DNA from: Maribellus luteus
GTDB lineage: Bacteria > Bacteroidota > Bacteroidia > Bacteroidales > Prolixibacteraceae
DNA length: 64,000 nt
Assembly (NCBI RefSeq): GCF_003576475.1
Contig: NZ_QWGR01000005.1
Span: 1-64,000 of the forward strand
Reading direction: 5' to 3'
The notes beneath the pieces are model-generated. The model was not told where the DNA came from. It did no database searches and saw only the letters and a list, made by a program, of their open reading frames with translations. The translations under genes and the position numbers were made by a program. Shown piece after piece: positions 26,825 through 36,225 of the stretch. Every line of letters begins with the position of its first letter. The first letter of the stretch is position 1.

Positions 26825-29800
26825 TTAAAATTCAACATTAAGTTTAATACCAAATGAGCGGGTCCAAGGCGTTACGTTGTAATATTCAGCCCCTTGTGTC
26901 CAAGAACTACCGCTCGAAGCAAAAGCAAGTTCCGGGTCAACGGGTATTTTTGCTTTTGTCCACGTAAACACATTCTGAGCCATTAAAGACAGAGACACAT
27001 TGCTCAGGTTCGCCTTACTTACCAATTGCTGAGGCAACCTGTATGTTACGGACAATTCCCTTAATTTTAAGTAAGTAGCACTGTAAACATTGTTTCCCCC
27101 ATAATACCTGGTTGCATATTTATTGGCATCGAAAGGAGTCATCCATACCGTTCCTTCGCCTCCTAAGTTTTCAATGTATCCTCCCTGTCCGTCTTCCCGC
27201 ACACCGGGAATAAAACTCGCATCTTCTACATATACTGTTTCTCCTGTATTTTTATCAATGTATGACCTTGAAGCCTGTGTGGCCGGATCGGCCCATGGGA
27301 ACCCGCCATAATCACCGGTACGTCCTCCAACCCAAAGGTTAAAGTATTTTTCAGGATTATCTTTGATTTGTTGAACAATATCCTTGTTCCCGTCGTAGCC
27401 AACACCCGAGAATGTTTCCTCCAGCCAACCGTTGTTTCTGAAAAATTCCATCGATCTGGAGTAGAATTCACCTCCGTATCTAAAATCGAAATTGGCATAA
27501 ACACTAAAATTCTTGTATTTGATAACCGGCTGTATACCCATCAAAAATTTATGATTGAAGTTCCCTACTTTTTCGATGCTCTCTTCCCGATTATCTAATT
27601 GTGCCCTTCCATTTGCGGCAATAATTGGATAGCCGTAATATTCTGAGCTTTTATCTTCGACAGTTAAATATGGGTAGGCATATATATTCCCAATGTCGTC
27701 TCCCACATAACTTCTTAGCCTTACCTGCCCTACTGAACCAAACTGGTAGAACGAGATACCTTCCGCTAATTCAACGATTTTGGTCCGGTTCCGGGTCAGT
27801 GTTAATCCCAGATCAACGGCAAAATCCCGTTTTCTCACCAAACTTGAATTTAAGGAGATATCCCATCCCCGGCCCCGAACAAGCCCGGCATTAATCTGTT
27901 TGGCAGTTGCTCCCGACTCGGTAGGTGTTGAGATACTGAGCACCTGGTTTTTATTATCCACTACATAATAAGTTGCATCCAGGTTGATCCTGCTATCAAA
28001 AAGAGCCAAATCCAAACCAATCTCTTTGGAGGTTGCAATTTCGGGCTTCAACTCAGGGTTTCTCAAAGTTCCGGGCATGTACATCCGTTTGGCGTCGCCC
28101 CAATCGCTGGCAGTGGCATAATACTGAGCCAATGCGTAAGCTCCCACATCGTTACCAACCTGTGCGTAGCCCGATCTTAGTTTCATCAGATCGATCCACG
28201 AAGGCAATTCTATCATTTCATTGATCAGCAAACTCAAAGAAGCGGACGGATAGAAATACGACCGGTTATCTTTTGGCAGGGTACTCGACCAGTCGTTTCT
28301 TGCCGTCAGATCGAGGTAAACTAAGTTCTGATAGCCCAAAGAAACAGAGCCATATACACTGTTCACCGCCTTTTCGCCCCAGTAACTATTGTACGAAACC
28401 GTTCCGGGAACGCCGTTTGAAATGGTAAACAAGCCCGGTAATACGAGCTGAGATGCCTCGTTCGAAATAGCATCGTTGTAATCATAACGAAGATTTCCTC
28501 CTAGATTTGCAGTAAGGCTCAATCCATCCATTATATTTTTGCTGTAAGAAAACATGGCTTCCCAGTTCTCCTCCTTTATCAAAGTCTTCTCGATGGAATA
28601 TGCTCCCCTGCTGTTATCATAATCACTCCAGGCAACCCTTGCTTCGTTTCGCTGGTTTATCACATTGGTAAGATACCTGCCCATGAAATTGAAATCTTTA
28701 AAAATCTCCCAATCCACCTGGAGTTTTGCCATCGTTTGATTACGCTTAAACCCTGTAAGGTTTTCGTAAACGTTGAAATACGGGTTGTTCTGTTTGGGTT
28801 TACTTTTCCGCTGCTGGATGTTTTCCTGCCCTTCCAACCAGTAATCCTTCAAATCAAGTATATTCACCTGGACGCCCATTTCGAGAACCGACCGGGATGG
28901 GTCCCGTCTCCCCGTACCAATGTTTTGCCGGTTATCCGACCCTGCTTCCGAAATATTAACGGCTGCACTTACTTTCAGGTTATCAGTCAGATTGTAAGCT
29001 CCGTTAATACCAATTGTTTTCCGGGCATAATCGGTATTGGGCAAAATGCCTTCGTTGATCATATTACCGAAAGAAACACGGAAATTTGCCTTGTCGTATT
29101 TGCCTTCAAACGAAACATTGTTCGACTGGCTGAATCCGTTCCGGTAAAAATCCTGCTGCCTGTTGGGATAGGCTACCAACGGCTGCAACGATGTTCCGTC
29201 ATTATCCAGCAACGACTTGTCCCATTGGTAGGAATCCGGGAATGTTCCGTCAAGAATGGCACCCCATGATTCATTTTCCTGTTCCCCTAAATTATGGGAA
29301 CCGGCTTTGCCCGATGCAAACATTGACTGAAAAGGAACAAAGTGATACGGATTGTCGAGAACATACGATGTATTAAAAGAAACTCCTATTCCTTTTTTAA
29401 CGCCTTTCCCCGATTTTGTGGTAATAAGCACTACTCCGTTTCCGGCCCGGGAACCATATAAAGCCGCAGCACTGGGGCCCTTCAGAATCGACATGGACTC
29501 AATGTCCTCGGTATTAAGGTCAGAAATGGCATTACCCATGTCTGCATCCTTGTAGTTATTATCAATTCCGTTGCCTACCGGCACACCATCGATTACAAAA
29601 AGAGGCTGATTTTTGGTGTTTAATGAACTGGCTCCCCGGATCACCATGTTTACTGATGAGCCCGCAAGCCCGTACATTTGGGACACCTGAACACCTGCAG
29701 CTTTCCCCGCAACGGCATTCAACACACTTCCCATGGGCGTTTCATTCAGGTCGCTTCCGCTGACCTCGCCCACAGAATATCCCAGCGATTTCTTCTCCCG

Positions 29801-30142
29801 TGTGATACCAAGAGCAGTTACCACCACTTCGTCAACACCTATCGCCGATAATTGTAAAACGACATTAATCTCAGTTCTTCCGTTTACCGGAATTTCCTGT
29901 GTTTTCATTCCTACAAACGAAAACACGAGCGTTGCATCTTTAGGTACTCCGTTTAGCAAATACTTACCATCTATATCGGTAGTAATACCTGTTCCGGTGC
30001 CTTTAATTAAAATTGAAACTCCGGGAAGAAGTTCACCATCTTCACCGGATACTGTCCCACTGACATTGGTCTGCGCAAATGCAGTAAAACACATCATGGC
30101 AAACAATGCAGTAAACAGCATTGTTGAAATTCTTTTTTTCAT
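26825..30142 (-). CDS. SusC/RagA-family TonB-dependent transporter, third pair
   Basis: The product has 1105 residues from the ATG at 30142. That start is chosen because MKKRISTMLFTALFAMMCF is a good signal peptide and matches the paralogue at 21220-24642. A carboxypeptidase-D-like domain, an IGVDEVVVTALGITREKKSLGYSV stretch, a plug (VIRGASSLNTKNQPLFVIDGVP) and a beta-barrel follow. There is no STN domain. The leader just before the start (AACCTTTGGT) is nearly identical to the one before the other tandem susC (AACCTTTTGT). It imports an oligosaccharide delivered by the SusD at 25142. Confidence 0.96.
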   Translation of the reverse strand: MKKRISTMLFTALFAMMCFTAFAQTNVSGTVSGEDGELLPGVSILIKGTGTGITTDIDGKYLLNGVPKDATLVFSFVGMKTQEIPVNGRTEINVVLQLSAIGVDEVVVTALGITREKKSLGYSVGEVSGSDLNETPMGSVLNAVAGKAAGVQVSQMYGLAGSSVNMVIRGASSLNTKNQPLFVIDGVPVGNGIDNNYKDADMGNAISDLNTEDIESMSILKGPSAAALYGSRAGNGVVLITTKSGKGVKKGIGVSFNTSYVLDNPYHFVPFQSMFASGKAGSHNLGEQENESWGAILDGTFPDSYQWDKSLLDNDGTSLQPLVAYPNRQQDFYRNGFSQSNNVSFEGKYDKANFRVSFGNMINEGILPNTDYARKTIGINGAYNLTDNLKVSAAVNISEAGSDNRQNIGTGRRDPSRSVLEMGVQVNILDLKDYWLEGQENIQQRKSKPKQNNPYFNVYENLTGFKRNQTMAKLQVDWEIFKDFNFMGRYLTNVINQRNEARVAWSDYDNSRGAYSIEKTLIKEENWEAMFSYSKNIMDGLSLTANLGGNLRYDYNDAISNEASQLVLPGLFTISNGVPGTVSYNSYWGEKAVNSVYGSVSLGYQNLVYLDLTARNDWSSTLPKDNRSYFYPSASLSLLINEMIELPSWIDLMKLRSGYAQVGNDVGAYALAQYYATASDWGDAKRMYMPGTLRNPELKPEIATSKEIGLDLALFDSRINLDATYYVVDNKNQVLSISTPTESGATAKQINAGLVRGRGWDISLNSSLVRKRDFAVDLGLTLTRNRTKIVELAEGISFYQFGSVGQVRLRSYVGDDIGNIYAYPYLTVEDKSSEYYGYPIIAANGRAQLDNREESIEKVGNFNHKFLMGIQPVIKYKNFSVYANFDFRYGGEFYSRSMEFFRNNGWLEETFSGVGYDGNKDIVQQIKDNPEKYFNLWVGGRTGDYGGFPWADPATQASRSYIDKNTGETVYVEDASFIPGVREDGQGGYIENLGGEGTVWMTPFDANKYATRYYGGNNVYSATYLKLRELSVTYRLPQQLVSKANLSNVSLSLMAQNVFTWTKAKIPVDPELAFASSGSSWTQGAEYYNVTPWTRSFGIKLNVEF

Positions 30143-30213
30143 ACCAAAGGTTTTAGTTCGATTTTTTACTGATAAAAAATTATGTAACAAATTTCCAAAA
30201 ACACTTCATCAAC

Positions 30214-30252
30214 TACTTCGTGAATTTTATTCATTCTGCATTAAATTTTAAC
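30214..30252 (-). promoter_or_regulatory. Shared 39-bp element GTTAAAAT-N24-CGAAGTA upstream of susC (copy 2)
   Basis: GTTAAAAT and CGAAGTA are separated by exactly 24 nt on the minus strand, ending 71 bp before the susC start at 30142. The spacer holds the inverted repeat TGAAT-AAA-ATTCA. This copy matches the one at 24725-24763 at about 33 of 39 positions by eye. Confidence 0.65.
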
Positions 30253-30358
30253 CATTAACTTCTAGATAACACCCTAAAAAAGAGCATAATTGTTAAAATA
30301 CAATCAATAAACCATTAATTGTTTAATAAATGATATGTAGCCGTCGCGTATTCGAGAA

Positions 30359-31642
30359 TTATATAGTGAAGCGATTATGCGCACCGCTTAGTTCTCCGTG
30401 TATGCTGACGGAGATGAAGGAAAGTAAAAAAATAATCAGGATGAGCGCTACCAGACAATATGGCCAAACCCGCAATATGTTCATGCTTTCTATTTCTGAA
30501 TGATCGCTTTCCGCCCGGTTACGGTAGAAACGTATTAAAAAGAGTATCAGCACAATATTTACCAGGTACAAAACATGGTTTGAATGTATCTTACCGGCAA
30601 ACAGTCCGGTAGCAACAAAACTTATGAAAATATAAAGAGCAAAATAACTTACAAAAAGTAGGAATGCCTCCCTTTGTCCGGCGACAGATTTATTTCGCCT
30701 GTAGTTAAAGAAATTAATGAAGGCCACCAACAGCATACCGGCCAAAGCAAGCAAGCTGCTTAGTACCGCAATACTTTTACTCACCGAGTACGAATCGAAA
30801 TTCTTTGCGAGTTTTGATACCGTGAGCGACTCCTTAAAAATAACCGCCGGAACAAAAACCAGGATCAACAACAAAGCACTCGTTATTTCCCATTTCTTTG
30901 GTTGTTCATCCGACACATCGGGCCAGGCCGAAGAGAGCACTCCGTAAGCGAGTCCTATCCCGCCCCAAAAGCCTATGTTGTACTCCATCACATTCCACAT
31001 GTTAAAAGGAATGTTCAGAACGTTTCCCAGAATTTGCAGGAAGTTTCCCGATGCAAATCCAAAACCCGCTCCCAGCATGGCATAAACAGCCACCCGAAGT
31101 GATGAACTAAACCCTTTTCGGGCCATGTGCCAGACCATTGCCAGGCCAGCTCCCAGGATAAAAGCCCAGGCCTCTGAGCGCGGAGGTGTCATGGCGATTC
31201 CCAGCTGCATGATCAAAAAACCATAGAAAAGCAGGCCTCCAACCACCATTTCGACCAGTAACGCGGCCCAGTTAACTTTCTTCTCTTTCGATGATTCCAA
31301 TGCAAGACCGGTAAGTCCGCCGCCAAGCAAGCCAAACAAACCGCCTATTACAAAGAGCATCAGCAGGCCGTAAAAAGCATTGAAAAGATCGTCGCTACGG
31401 CCATAGCCTACCACCCTGCCGTAACTGATAATTCCACCGGCGCCCCATCCAACTGCGGCAGCCAGTGCCACCTGGCTGATTCGCTTCCACCAATCGGCCC
31501 GCTTGGCAACCAAAACCAAACCGAGTGCGCCAATAGCTCCGGCCCAGGCAGCTCCCTGCTCATGTCCGAACTGGCCGCGAACTGCCCACGCTGTTCCCAG
31601 CGTCATCCCGACAACGATCATTTTTATCCACAAAGCCTTCAT
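30359..31642 (-). CDS. Polytopic inner-membrane protein of unrecognised family (paralogue of 50676-52076)
   Basis: About 427 residues, almost entirely hydrophobic helices (roughly 11-13 predicted by eye), with Gly-rich segments typical of transport proteins. Conserved motifs shared with the protein at 50676-52076 include W..RG..G...GA, GGI.(S/T)YG...G, FGLLGG, R(S/A)E(A/S)WA..LGA and GFG...G.....LG.....W..MEY..G...G..(L)GY. I do not recognise the family. It is the last gene of the Gfo/Idh-DUF6807 operon, starting 48 bp after the DUF6807 stop. By context it may move a sugar, a modified sugar or a lipid product across the inner membrane. A start at 31666 is also possible. Confidence 0.8.
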   Translation of the reverse strand: MKALWIKMIVVGMTLGTAWAVRGQFGHEQGAAWAGAIGALGLVLVAKRADWWKRISQVALAAAVGWGAGGIISYGRVVGYGRSDDLFNAFYGLLMLFVIGGLFGLLGGGLTGLALESSKEKKVNWAALLVEMVVGGLLFYGFLIMQLGIAMTPPRSEAWAFILGAGLAMVWHMARKGFSSSLRVAVYAMLGAGFGFASGNFLQILGNVLNIPFNMWNVMEYNIGFWGGIGLAYGVLSSAWPDVSDEQPKKWEITSALLLILVFVPAVIFKESLTVSKLAKNFDSYSVSKSIAVLSSLLALAGMLLVAFINFFNYRRNKSVAGQREAFLLFVSYFALYIFISFVATGLFAGKIHSNHVLYLVNIVLILFLIRFYRNRAESDHSEIESMNILRVWPYCLVALILIIFLLSFISVSIHGELSGAHNRFTI

Positions 31643-31690
31643 ACTGTTTTGACGCACCCGGTTCATTTCCTCTTAATTGCTGAAATTCAA

Positions 31691-32740
31691 TTATTCTTTG
31701 GCAAATTCATCTGCCAGACGATTGATTTCTTCGTCACTCATATTTTTAGAAGTCACCACCAAACGATACTTAAACACCGTTGATTCACCTTTCTTAAGGA
31801 AGTAGTTTAATTCCTGCTTCCCGTCGGAAAATACTTTTTGTCCCAGCGGGTTGGCCGAGAACAGCCCGTAACCGCGCGCATGCCAATAGGTAGGATAACC
31901 CACATTCGAAGGATTATCGATGATTACCAGCGACACATTTTCACCGTTGATAACTCCCGAAAGTCTCATCCAGCGGCTTCGGGTTGCCCACACATCTTCG
32001 CCTTCCACCCCGTCGGCACTGTGATAATTACCCGTAATCTTGCTGTTGTCCATGCTTTCAACACGCGTTACAACGCCATGCGAATCAACCAGGTCGGTTG
32101 GTTTATCCGAAGGAAGTTCCAGTTCGCGCGCTACCCGTATTGCATACATTCCCTCTTTGTTATCGTTAAAATTCACTTCGTCAGCCACAGCCGTTAAAGT
32201 AGTGGTTCGGTCAATAATCCTGACATCGGGTGAAAGTGCGATAAAATCAAAATGGGTTGATTCATCCAGCAGTACCTGGTTATCCGGCGATTTCCATTCT
32301 GCAGAAGTTTCCAGTACTCCTTTACCTTCACCGCTTTCAGCCTTATCAACCGACTCGTGAAAAATGGTGCCATAGCCACTGCGTTTTTCTTCCGGAATGG
32401 CCTCAGAGTTATTCCAGAAATCAAGCCCGTTAACATCGCCGTAATTTAACCACACTCCTACATGATGCGGATGATCAGCGCGGTCGCCTTCTTTCTCTGC
32501 CAGCGGGAAACTGCGGGTAAGCATGTTCCCTGCCGGAGACATAAGCGGCCACAAAGTAGGTTTCATAATCGTATTCGGATAGATATAGGAAGTGAACAAT
32601 TTACCATCGACGGTAACTTCCACCTTTTTATCTGCCGGATCAACTTTAACCTCTACCATTTGCTTTTTTTCCTGGCAACCACAAATTACCGAAATGCCTA
32701 AAAACAGGCTCGCACATATATTTATCGTTCGAATCTTCAT
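31691..32740 (-). CDS. DUF6807 (PmoA-like) lipoprotein
   Basis: The 349-residue product has a lipobox at Cys22 (SVICGCQEK). It matches the family annotated as methane oxygenase PmoA or DUF6807: the segments (R)DHPHHVGVW.NYGDVNG.DFW and GYGTIFHES are characteristic, as is the late GYPTYWHARGYGLFSANPLG. Despite the name the family is unrelated to methane oxidation in Bacteroidota. It is often found beside Gfo/Idh oxidoreductases and DUF1080 proteins in sugar-catabolic loci. Its fold is probably a beta-sandwich and its activity is unknown. It lies between a Tat-exported Gfo/Idh gene and a membrane protein gene in one operon. Confidence 0.88.
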   Translation of the reverse strand: MKIRTINICASLFLGISVICGCQEKKQMVEVKVDPADKKVEVTVDGKLFTSYIYPNTIMKPTLWPLMSPAGNMLTRSFPLAEKEGDRADHPHHVGVWLNYGDVNGLDFWNNSEAIPEEKRSGYGTIFHESVDKAESGEGKGVLETSAEWKSPDNQVLLDESTHFDFIALSPDVRIIDRTTTLTAVADEVNFNDNKEGMYAIRVARELELPSDKPTDLVDSHGVVTRVESMDNSKITGNYHSADGVEGEDVWATRSRWMRLSGVINGENVSLVIIDNPSNVGYPTYWHARGYGLFSANPLGQKVFSDGKQELNYFLKKGESTVFKYRLVVTSKNMSDEEINRLADEFAKE

Positions 32741-32781
32741 TGTTATTGATTTACTTTGGTTAGAGAATTCAACGATATTTC

Positions 32782-34119
32782 TTATACATTTTCAGGCACT
32801 GCGTATGGCGCCCGGTAATTCCGGGTTAGCATCAAATCAGCTTCCGGATCGTTCACAAAACGTTCGGCATCGGGGTTAAAAGAAAGAACACGCCCTGTGC
32901 GGTAGGCAATGTTGCCCAAATGCGCCAGTGCCGATGACAAGTGTGCCGATTCAACCGGCCCGTTTAGTATGGAGCTGTCTTGTTGACGGACAGCCTCAAT
33001 AAAATTCGCAAAATGACCATCGGTACCGCTATCGCCGCGCGCCATTCCGGATGCCTGTATTTGTCCGTCGCTACCCGACTGCCCGGGCTCCCGGTCTTTT
33101 CCCAAAAATGTTTTGTACTCGTTGTAACCGTCAATCACCAGGATTCCTTTATCACCGTAGAAAATATTTCCTACTGTCACTCCGTCTTCCGTATTGGTAC
33201 ACCACGGTCGTACTTCAAACTGAATGATTTTGTCTTCCTCCGGATAATGATATACTGAAGTCAGGACTTCCGGGGTTTCCTTGCAATCGTTCCACAGAAA
33301 CTTTCCGCCCATCGAAGTAATTTTTGATGGCAATCCCACGTCGAGTCCCCACATACACATATCGGTTTCGTGAATTCCCTGGTTACCTACGTCGCCGTTG
33401 CCGTAATCCCAGTGCCAGTGCCAGTTGTAATGTACCAGGTTTTCGGTGAACGGACGCATTGGTGCGGGTCCTGTCCACAGGTCGTAATCCAAACCCGCCG
33501 GAACCGAAGAAAAACCTTTGTCGCCAATGTCACCACGCCAACGGAATACCAGGCCACGCGCCATGTACACCCGTCCGATGTAACCTTCGCGAAGCAACTG
33601 AACAGCTTCCTGAATGGCCGGAGAACTTCTTAACTGCACTCCGTGCTGAACAATCCGGTTGTATTTGCGGGCTGCTTCCACCATCTTGCGGCCTTCCCAA
33701 ACGTTGTGCGATCCCGGTTTCTCCACATAAGCATCTTTCCCGGCCTGGCACGCCCAGATTACCGCCAGCGAGTGCCAGTGATTCGGCGTGGCGATACTGA
33801 TCACGTCAATATCCTTGTCGTCCATTACATGACGAAGGTCCTGAACTACCTTCACCTCTTTGCCGTATTTTTCTTTAAATGCCTTTGCTTTTTCTCCGGC
33901 AACGTTTAAATCAGGATCACACAAAGTGGTGACCTGCACATTCGACTGGTTCATGAACGACGAAATATGGCTTCCGCCCCGTCCGTTAACCCCCAGTACG
34001 GCGGCATTGATCCGGTCGTTGGCTCCAAATACGTTTGACGATATTACAGTGGGGGCTACAATGGCGCCCGCTCCTGTAACTGCACTCTTTTTCAGAAAAG
34101 CTCTTCTTGATGATTTCAT
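32782..34119 (-). CDS. Tat-exported Gfo/Idh/MocA-family oxidoreductase
   Basis: The 445-residue product starts with a twin-arginine signal (SRRAFLKK at residues 4-11). A Rossmann domain with G43-x-x-G46-x-G48 follows. The EKP motif (133-135) contains the lysine used for catalysis or substrate binding in this family. Histidine-rich segments such as WHWHWDYGNGDVGNQG are found in the periplasmic members. Relatives include GH109-type enzymes, which use bound NAD, and glycoside 3-dehydrogenases. The family link is firm; choosing between the two roles is not possible. It heads the 34119-30359 operon. With the DUF1080 protein and the sugar isomerase in this window it could serve a 3-keto-glycoside pathway. 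Confidence 0.92.
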   Translation of the reverse strand: MKSSRRAFLKKSAVTGAGAIVAPTVISSNVFGANDRINAAVLGVNGRGGSHISSFMNQSNVQVTTLCDPDLNVAGEKAKAFKEKYGKEVKVVQDLRHVMDDKDIDVISIATPNHWHSLAVIWACQAGKDAYVEKPGSHNVWEGRKMVEAARKYNRIVQHGVQLRSSPAIQEAVQLLREGYIGRVYMARGLVFRWRGDIGDKGFSSVPAGLDYDLWTGPAPMRPFTENLVHYNWHWHWDYGNGDVGNQGIHETDMCMWGLDVGLPSKITSMGGKFLWNDCKETPEVLTSVYHYPEEDKIIQFEVRPWCTNTEDGVTVGNIFYGDKGILVIDGYNEYKTFLGKDREPGQSGSDGQIQASGMARGDSGTDGHFANFIEAVRQQDSSILNGPVESAHLSSALAHLGNIAYRTGRVLSFNPDAERFVNDPEADLMLTRNYRAPYAVPENV

Positions 34120-34146
34120 CTTATTAAATTGTTTATTGGTTAAGGT

Positions 34147-34190
34147 CCGTCAAGCGACGGCTGAAACTCTCATGTTCATCAACTGACGGA
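34147..34190. repeat. CCGTC/GACGG hairpin repeat (copy 1)
   Basis: A short hairpin, CCGTC-AAGC-GACGG, lies at 34147-34160 and a related half site, AACTGACGGAGAA, at 34181-34193. A similar double unit lies at 36155-36195 in inverted orientation, sharing a 17-nt core. It sits in the leader of the Gfo/Idh operon and looks like a small dispersed palindromic repeat. Confidence 0.55.
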
Positions 34191-34321
34191 GAATGACTCT
34201 CCTGTGTGAAGAAAAATCCTACACGATCGTTTCATTTCAGGATACTTGTTTAGTTATAATTTATTAGCTATTAATTGCTTTACTTTTGATACAGACCAAG
34301 ATAAAACCGTTCATTCAGATT

Positions 34322-34360
34322 TACTTCGTTAATATTGGACTTTACCTATGGAATTTTAAC
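34322..34360 (-). promoter_or_regulatory. Shared 39-bp element GTTAAAAT-N24-CGAAGTA upstream of the Gfo/Idh operon (copy 3)
   Basis: The two blocks occur at the same spacing as in copies 1 and 2, but the spacer has diverged, so conservation is confined to the ends. It lies 203 bp before the Gfo/Idh start. Finding it upstream of a non-susC operon argues against it being merely a leftover of susC duplication. Confidence 0.6.
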
Positions 34361-35111
34361 ACCTTCGAAAATCCTCCCTATAAACTGATCCCAAACACCT
34401 ACAGATTCCGTCCAAGGTAAGCCTCTCTCAAAGAGCAAGTAATTTACTTATAAATCCATAGAATCCAAAAACAAGTGCTACAAAACAGAGAAATGAAGTT
34501 GGGATGACATTTCGCTGCGGTGTGATAATATTCCATAAGAATCAGGTCTGATTCACCTCCCCAAAAACATGAAGTAAATATTAGGATTGGACTCTATTGA
34601 GCACTCAAAAAAAGAATAAGTTTCACGCTGAACGGTTTGGTATTCCTCTTTTCGATTCAGACACCCCAAAGTTTTTTTTACATAAAGATTACTCAATTTT
34701 CACATGCCAACCACTTTACATAACAAATCGACCGACCACTTTCATGCTGTCCCATTTCTACTTGATTTTTGCCTTTTCAAATATTGTGAAATAATCATTT
34801 TGAGTCTAATGTTATATTAACATATCCAAACCGTTTATTTGCCGTTAAATTGCTATGAGTTAGCAATATTCCATGCAATTCGACCAATTTTTCATTAGTT
34901 TTTCTCCCGCCTCCTTCTTAAATTTGAATAGAGCTGATTCGGAACTATGAGAATTAACGAAATAAGGGTAACTGATAACTACACATTCTACTTTCATTAC
35001 AATTTCGTAAATTGAATAGATGCATTGCACATAATTATCGTATGCAACGACAATTAAGCACCATACATTATGAAATCACAAGAATTTATTCTCTAACCTA
35101 ACTTATTCAAT
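34361..35111. other. Long divergent intergenic region without a convincing gene
   Basis: About 750 bp of AT-rich DNA between the minus-strand Gfo/Idh operon and the plus-strand PKD/SusC/SusD operon. Short open frames are present (for example 34597-34794), but none has a plausible protein. No tRNA-like or terminator-like structure was found. Promoters for the plus operon must lie here, and a small RNA or distal regulatory sites are possible. Confidence 0.5.
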
Positions 35112-36074
35112 ATGAAAAAATTAATTCAATTCTCTTTCTTAATTTGCATGATTGGAATAATCTTGCTACCATCCTGTTCGGATGATGACGAGAGACCGGT
35201 GTTTCCTCTTTCTGCGGCCATTTTCCACAGCATTGACGGAAAACAGGTAGCCTTCACCGCATTAACACACAGCGCCTCAAGCTGGCAGTGGGATTTTGGA
35301 AACGGGGAAACCAGCACCGAACAGAATCCTGTTTATGTGTATCCTGAAGGAGGTTATTACATCGCTACTTTAACGGCGAAAGACAAAGACGGAAACACTG
35401 TTACCGACCAGGTAAAATTAGCCGTAGCTCTTCCTCCTTATGCTTTGCTTACAGGAGATTTTACGGCTGAAGGCTATAACGGCAAAACCTGGAAACTGAC
35501 TTCAAGCCACAATGCTGCCGGAGATTACCTGGCCAACGCCGATGCAGAATTGACTGTAGTAAGCGGAACGCCGAGACCGCTCCCTGACGGAATATTCAAT
35601 ACCGAATTTAAAATGGGCGATATATATAAAGACGAATTCACTTTTCATTACGACGGAAGTTATAGTCATGATGTAAAGGAAGACCAAGCTTCGTTCAGCG
35701 GGATTGTTTACGAGATCGTCAATACAGGTGGAGCCGGTATTGTCAATGCAAACGGACAGGATTACGGCTTGTGCATCGCCAAATATACGCCTCAAAACGG
35801 AGCAACTTTTACATTCAACGACAATGAAGACCTTACGGTGTCGTCGGTTTACGGGCCACCCACTTATTCCATCACCTTCAACAATGTGATGACGCTGGAT
35901 TTTTCAGGAACCGAGTTTATCGGGTTCAGGGATTTCCAACGAAAAGTGATCCTTAAAAGCATTTCCAACAGCCGCATGCAACTGGTGATGTTTATGGCTG
36001 CAGGATCAGACCCTGCACAAATTATTGGTATAAACACCCACGCCTTGGTGCTTAGTTTCGATGCCATTAATTAA
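35112..36074 (+). CDS. PKD-domain surface lipoprotein, likely glycan-binding
   Basis: The 320-residue product has a lipobox at Cys22 (LLPSCSDDD), followed by acidic residues as in Bacteroidota surface-exported lipoproteins. A PKD domain (about residues 33-105) contains the hallmark WQWDFGNGETSTEQNPVYVY. The C-terminal 200 residues (W.L.SSHNAAGDY..., MTLDFSGTEFIGF) form a beta-rich module I cannot name. Its position directly before susC and susD fits the surface glycan-binding protein role of SusE/SusF-type proteins. It is the first gene of the plus-strand operon, with no sigma or sensor gene alongside. Confidence 0.8.
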   Translation: MKKLIQFSFLICMIGIILLPSCSDDDERPVFPLSAAIFHSIDGKQVAFTALTHSASSWQWDFGNGETSTEQNPVYVYPEGGYYIATLTAKDKDGNTVTDQVKLAVALPPYALLTGDFTAEGYNGKTWKLTSSHNAAGDYLANADAELTVVSGTPRPLPDGIFNTEFKMGDIYKDEFTFHYDGSYSHDVKEDQASFSGIVYEIVNTGGAGIVNANGQDYGLCIAKYTPQNGATFTFNDNEDLTVSSVYGPPTYSITFNNVMTLDFSGTEFIGFRDFQRKVILKSISNSRMQLVMFMAAGSDPAQIIGINTHALVLSFDAIN

Positions 36075-36154
36075 AACCCGTAAAATTGGTTCAACATGAA
36101 ATAAGCATGAGTCAGCCAGTTGGCAAATTACATTGCAACAACTGATGATGGCTC

Positions 36155-36195
36155 CCGTCGATTGACGGACATGCAAATTCTCCGTCACCTGACGG
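36155..36195. repeat. CCGTC/GACGG hairpin repeat (copy 2, two units)
   Basis: Two adjacent hairpins occur: CCGTC-GATT-GACGG (36155-36168) and CCGTCA-CC-TGACGG (36182-36195). They lie in the 151-bp gap between the PKD lipoprotein and susC. The first core matches the copy near 34147 in inverted orientation. Confidence 0.6.
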
Positions 36196-36225
36196 GTTAT
36201 CGTTGAAAATTAAAAACATAGATAC

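Noticed and set aside
31691-32740. Reading the PmoA-like name as methane monooxygenase
   Set aside because: The protein is a DUF6807-type lipoprotein in a sugar locus with no similarity in context to methane oxidation.
34597-34794. Short plus-strand open frame in the long intergenic region
   Set aside because: 65 residues with no signal, no recognisable domain and no conserved context.
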